A stretch of 64,000 nt of DNA from Clostridium sp. BSD9I1 (lineage in GTDB: Bacteria > Bacillota > Clostridia > Clostridiales > Clostridiaceae), in assembly GCF_900185645.1 (NCBI RefSeq), contig NZ_FYAM01000023.1, positions 620,001-684,000 of the forward strand. The letters run 5' to 3'. A program made the position numbers and the translations under genes. Of this stretch, positions 60,664-64,000 are shown in pieces. The notes under the pieces were generated by a model. It worked only from the letters and a program-made list of their open reading frames with translations, was not told the DNA's origin and did no database searches. Within the stretch, counting starts at the first letter, position 1. Each line of letters begins with the position of its first letter.

Positions 60664-61044
60664 CTATAACCTATAGCTTATCACCAAAGCTACGATGGCC
60701 AATATACAGACGATCCCCAATGCTATTCTGGTAGATTTTATCCTAAATTCATATTTTGCATTTTGTGATACCTCAGGCCACATAACACATATAACGCCTT
60801 TAATAAGAGCAAGCCATGCAATGAGAGTGATAATTACAGGCCAACTTAAGACCCAAACGTTATGCAAAATCACTGTTGGTAATGACACTAATATTGATAC
60901 AATCCCATACATAAGCTGAAATCCCCTATTCTTAACCATTATAGTCTTTACTTCATGAAGAACTGATGGTCGAGCAAAAAACATGAATGTTACTATAACT
61001 GTAACCCATCCCCAATACTGAGCAAAAAAAATTGTTGTGTTCAT
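60664..61044 (-). CDS. Four-helix membrane protein under TetR control
   Basis: 126 residues with four hydrophobic segments (WGWVTVIVTFMFFARPSVLH, FQLMYGIVSILVSLPTVILH, VLSWPVIITLIAWLALIKGV, TRIALGIVCILAIVALVISY). No family is recognised. Two operator-like sites (O2, O3) lie just upstream, so it is inducible by the TetR ligand. ATG at 61044 follows AGGAGGAAATT. Confidence 0.75.
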   Translation of the reverse strand: MNTTIFFAQYWGWVTVIVTFMFFARPSVLHEVKTIMVKNRGFQLMYGIVSILVSLPTVILHNVWVLSWPVIITLIAWLALIKGVICVMWPEVSQNAKYEFRIKSTRIALGIVCILAIVALVISYRL

Positions 61045-61071
61045 CTTAATTTCCTCCTCTTAAATATTTTA

Positions 61072-61089
61072 TAGACCAAAGTGGTCTGC
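61072..61089. promoter_or_regulatory. TetR operator O2
   Basis: TAGACCAAAGTGGTCTGC, second copy of the operator motif, 28 bp upstream of the membrane gene. Confidence 0.65.
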
Positions 61090-61104
61090 ATTGTTATTAT
61101 AACA

Positions 61105-61127
61105 CCGTAGACCACATCGGTCTACGG
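61105..61127. promoter_or_regulatory. TetR operator O3
   Basis: CCGTAGACC-N5-GGTCTACGG, the most symmetric copy (9-bp arms), 33 bp from O2 (centre to centre about 35 bp). Confidence 0.7.
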
Positions 61128-61328
61128 TTTTTAAAAAAATTTTAGATTTTAGTAAATATAAAAAGAGAACTATCTCACTTCACACTGATAACTGGATACC
61201 CCCGATGCTTGGAACTATATAAAGATCTATTTATACTATATAATATTTTTGTAAAGTTAGCGCGATACTTTGTCAACTTAATCGTATATATAATGACACT
61301 GTTTAAAGAGATGGATGGAGGTGACGGT

Positions 61329-61820
61329 TTGGAGGATGACGTATTTATTAAAATCTATAAAGAGTATTTCCCTTACGTTTATAAATACCTTTATGGGCTT
61401 ACGTATAATCATCAGACAGCAGAGGATTTGGCACAGGAGGCCTTCGTTAAGGCGCTGTGCGTTCTTCAATTTCCTAATGAAAGTATCAAATCCTGGTTAC
61501 TGACCGTTGCCCATAACCTCTACGTCGATTATGTTAAGAAAAACAGGCGATTGGATTTTCGGGAAGATGATATGTTAAATCAAACAAAGGCACAAGACTT
61601 TATTGACGAACTAATACTAAAGGAAAGTACCAAATCGGCTTTTGAATTAATTCATCAGCTTCCTGAAAATCAGCGTCAGGTAGTGCTGCTATGCTTGGTA
61701 AATGAACTTTCATATCAGCAGGCAGGAGAGGTCTTAGGAATAAGTGTTTCAGCAGTGACAAATTTGATTTACAGGGCTAGAAAAACTCTTAGAACTTTAA
61801 GGAGGAGTATTAATGAGTAA
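61329..61820 (+). CDS. ECF sigma factor (second)
   Basis: 163 residues: FPYVYKYLYGLTYNHQTAED, LAQEAFVKALCVLQFP (region 2) and LPENQRQVVLLCLVNELSYQ, QAGEVLGISVSAVTNLIYRA (region 4). TTG at 61329 follows GGAGGTG by 5 nt; frames opening upstream to 61209 lack a ribosome site. It overlaps the anti-sigma gene by 8 nt. Confidence 0.9.
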   Translation: MEDDVFIKIYKEYFPYVYKYLYGLTYNHQTAEDLAQEAFVKALCVLQFPNESIKSWLLTVAHNLYVDYVKKNRRLDFREDDMLNQTKAQDFIDELILKESTKSAFELIHQLPENQRQVVLLCLVNELSYQQAGEVLGISVSAVTNLIYRARKTLRTLRRSINE

Positions 61821-62955
61821 TGATTTTGAGGAGAAACTGCAGCTATATAAAAAAGGCAAGTTGAATCAAGATGAGATAGCACAAATAGAATGTGATATCG
61901 ATAAGTTCATTGCCATATCAGATTATCTTAATAACGATGAAATGGATTTTTTAGAAGAGATGAAGCAGAATACGCCGGCAGGCAACGTAGATGATAATAG
62001 AATTGCTAAATTGTTAAAACGCAGAGTAAATCTAAAAATTATCATGCTAACAGCATTTTCGTTTTTTTCCGCTTTGGTAATCTTTATTTTTATATACTTT
62101 ACGGCATCAAAGATTACTACGTCCTGGTTTGGATTAGATTATAAGGAAGCATACGTAAAGAGAGAAATAATGGTTCAATTATCACAAATGTTTCAGCCCA
62201 AATATAAATCCTATAGAAGCGGCGTAGATACATCAAATTTTGCACAACAAAATATCAAAGTTTCCCTTGAAAATACCATCGGAAACACTAAAATAGATGA
62301 AACCGAGATAAGCGTTAGATATAGTTTTGGCAAACCTGTCAAATCAAGAACAACCGTAGTGCCTCCATTAATATTTGAAGATTTTTCTCATTTTGTTGCT
62401 CATGAATCTGATTCTATATCTGGTTTTAAAGTCCTGGAAAATGCACCTAAAGGTACAAAGGCAAAAATATTTGTTGAGTTTAATAAAGCTTTAACATCTC
62501 AGCAGATAAAGGAGAATTTTATAAATAAAATAAATAATATAGATACCGCACCTTTAGATATTACACCTATAGCATCAATCGATTCAAAGTTTGTATTAGC
62601 AAACCCTTCATATTACCAGGTTAGATCCATTTTCCCATATGATGCTAATAACACTAAGCAACTCGAGGGTAATGGTTTAAAGCAAAATCAATATGAGAAT
62701 ATGGACGATGAGGCTCACAAAGAATCTTTAATCGGCAACCTCAATCTTATAAAGAGCAACCTAAAGCTGCTGCAGTCAATGTACCATGAAGATATATTCA
62801 AAAATATTAATATTGATGATATGATTAAACATGTTGAAGATAATGGTGCCGAATATGTTGGTATGTATATTTCTGCAGATAGCAAAGAACTATTAAACCT
62901 TAAAAGCAGTCCACTTATTCACTGTATGGGAATTGAGAATATAGTTATATGGTAA
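61813..62955 (+). CDS. Anti-sigma factor with Sigma_reg_N/C domains
   Basis: 380 residues. Cytosolic start (FEEKLQLYKKGKLNQDEIAQ), membrane helix with RVNLKIIMLTAFSFFSALVI, YFTASKITTSWFGLD (Sigma_reg_N-like), then an extracytoplasmic region and Sigma_reg_C-type ENAPKGTKAKIFVEFNKALT. Pairs with the ECF sigma gene it overlaps by 8 nt; AAGGAGGAG lies upstream of the ATG. The family inhibits sigma-M-type factors. Confidence 0.87.
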   Translation: MSNDFEEKLQLYKKGKLNQDEIAQIECDIDKFIAISDYLNNDEMDFLEEMKQNTPAGNVDDNRIAKLLKRRVNLKIIMLTAFSFFSALVIFIFIYFTASKITTSWFGLDYKEAYVKREIMVQLSQMFQPKYKSYRSGVDTSNFAQQNIKVSLENTIGNTKIDETEISVRYSFGKPVKSRTTVVPPLIFEDFSHFVAHESDSISGFKVLENAPKGTKAKIFVEFNKALTSQQIKENFINKINNIDTAPLDITPIASIDSKFVLANPSYYQVRSIFPYDANNTKQLEGNGLKQNQYENMDDEAHKESLIGNLNLIKSNLKLLQSMYHEDIFKNINIDDMIKHVEDNGAEYVGMYISADSKELLNLKSSPLIHCMGIENIVIW

Positions 62956-62974
62956 AGCTAATTATAATTTATAG

Positions 62975-63006
62975 AGAGGATAAATGTCAGAGTTTATCCT
63001 CTTTTG
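62975..63006 (+). terminator. Terminator of the second ECF operon
   Basis: AGAGGATAAA/TTTATCCTCT arms followed by TTTTGC. Confidence 0.82.
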
Positions 63007-63077
63007 CTTAGATAAGCATAATGTATAAATTATAGTATAGAAGCTCGATTTGAAAAAGCTTTTCTCTTTTTATTATG

Positions 63078-64000
<923 letters not shown>

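Overview
The window is low-GC, densely coded DNA with strong AGGAGG-type ribosome sites, many intrinsic terminators and typical clostridial families (CWB2 cell-wall repeats, DUF2935, CheX/response-regulator pairs, OPT transporter, several MarR/TetR drug-response units). The centrepiece is a complete B12-dependent glycerol-to-1,3-propanediol operon, so the source is most likely a glycerol-fermenting Clostridium of the C. pasteurianum type. The species is inference. No rRNA, tRNA, phage, transposase, integrase or CRISPR array was seen.

Layout. 0-8 kb: the 5' part of a CWB2 wall protein, a BFD-like [2Fe-2S] protein, a methyltransferase remnant, a divergent XRE-cupin regulator / LysE exporter pair, a 30-residue cysteine peptide in its own transcription unit, DUF2935, CGGC, GNAT and YbaK genes and an amino-acid permease. 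8.2-18.9 kb (minus strand): the propanediol block. In transcription order it holds dhaB, dhaC, dhaE (dehydratase), gdrA, gdrB (reactivase), a PduO-type adenosyltransferase, a GlcG/HbpS protein, dhaT, glpF and then a PocR-domain histidine kinase with an AraC-type response regulator. The dhaB promoter region carries two TTGTAC(A/T)TTTTTGTC boxes 63 bp apart, just upstream of a plausible promoter.

18.87-19.5 kb: a ykkC-family riboswitch of the NUDIX-associated subtype, with a terminator overlapping its 3' part, precedes a NUDIX hydrolase gene. 19.5-25.9 kb: a one-direction array of small unrelated genes (flavodoxin-like, membrane protein, hydrolase, zinc ribbon, nucleotidyltransferase remnant, methyltransferase, HD, NUDIX). 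Copies of an intergenic repeat family (R1-R8) lie directly after almost every stop codon. The layout resembles integron gene cassettes, but no integrase or canonical attC boxes are visible. SDR and GNAT genes extend the same-strand run to 29.2 kb.

29.3-46.9 kb: mostly drug-response and efflux modules, each with its own regulator and often a recognisable operator. They are an ABC-2 exporter with a double MerR regulator, a DHA2 MFS pump with two membrane-fusion proteins and a divergent TetR, PhzF, a methyltransferase, DUF4180, an excisionase-type HTH gene behind helically phased iterons, a FusB-like protein, a TetR plus rifampicin-phosphotransferase-like dikinase, a REC-CheX/CheX pair, and an ABC-F protein behind a terminator-containing leader. 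47-53 kb is a peptide-utilisation group: PepF, a PqqD-like protein overlapping an OPT transporter, and PepD. 53-64 kb holds a gamma-carbonic-anhydrase-like protein, GNAT, two MarR units, two ECF sigma/anti-sigma pairs, a SIMPL protein, a TetR with three matching operators beside its target membrane gene, and the C-terminal part of a true rifampicin phosphotransferase running off the right edge.
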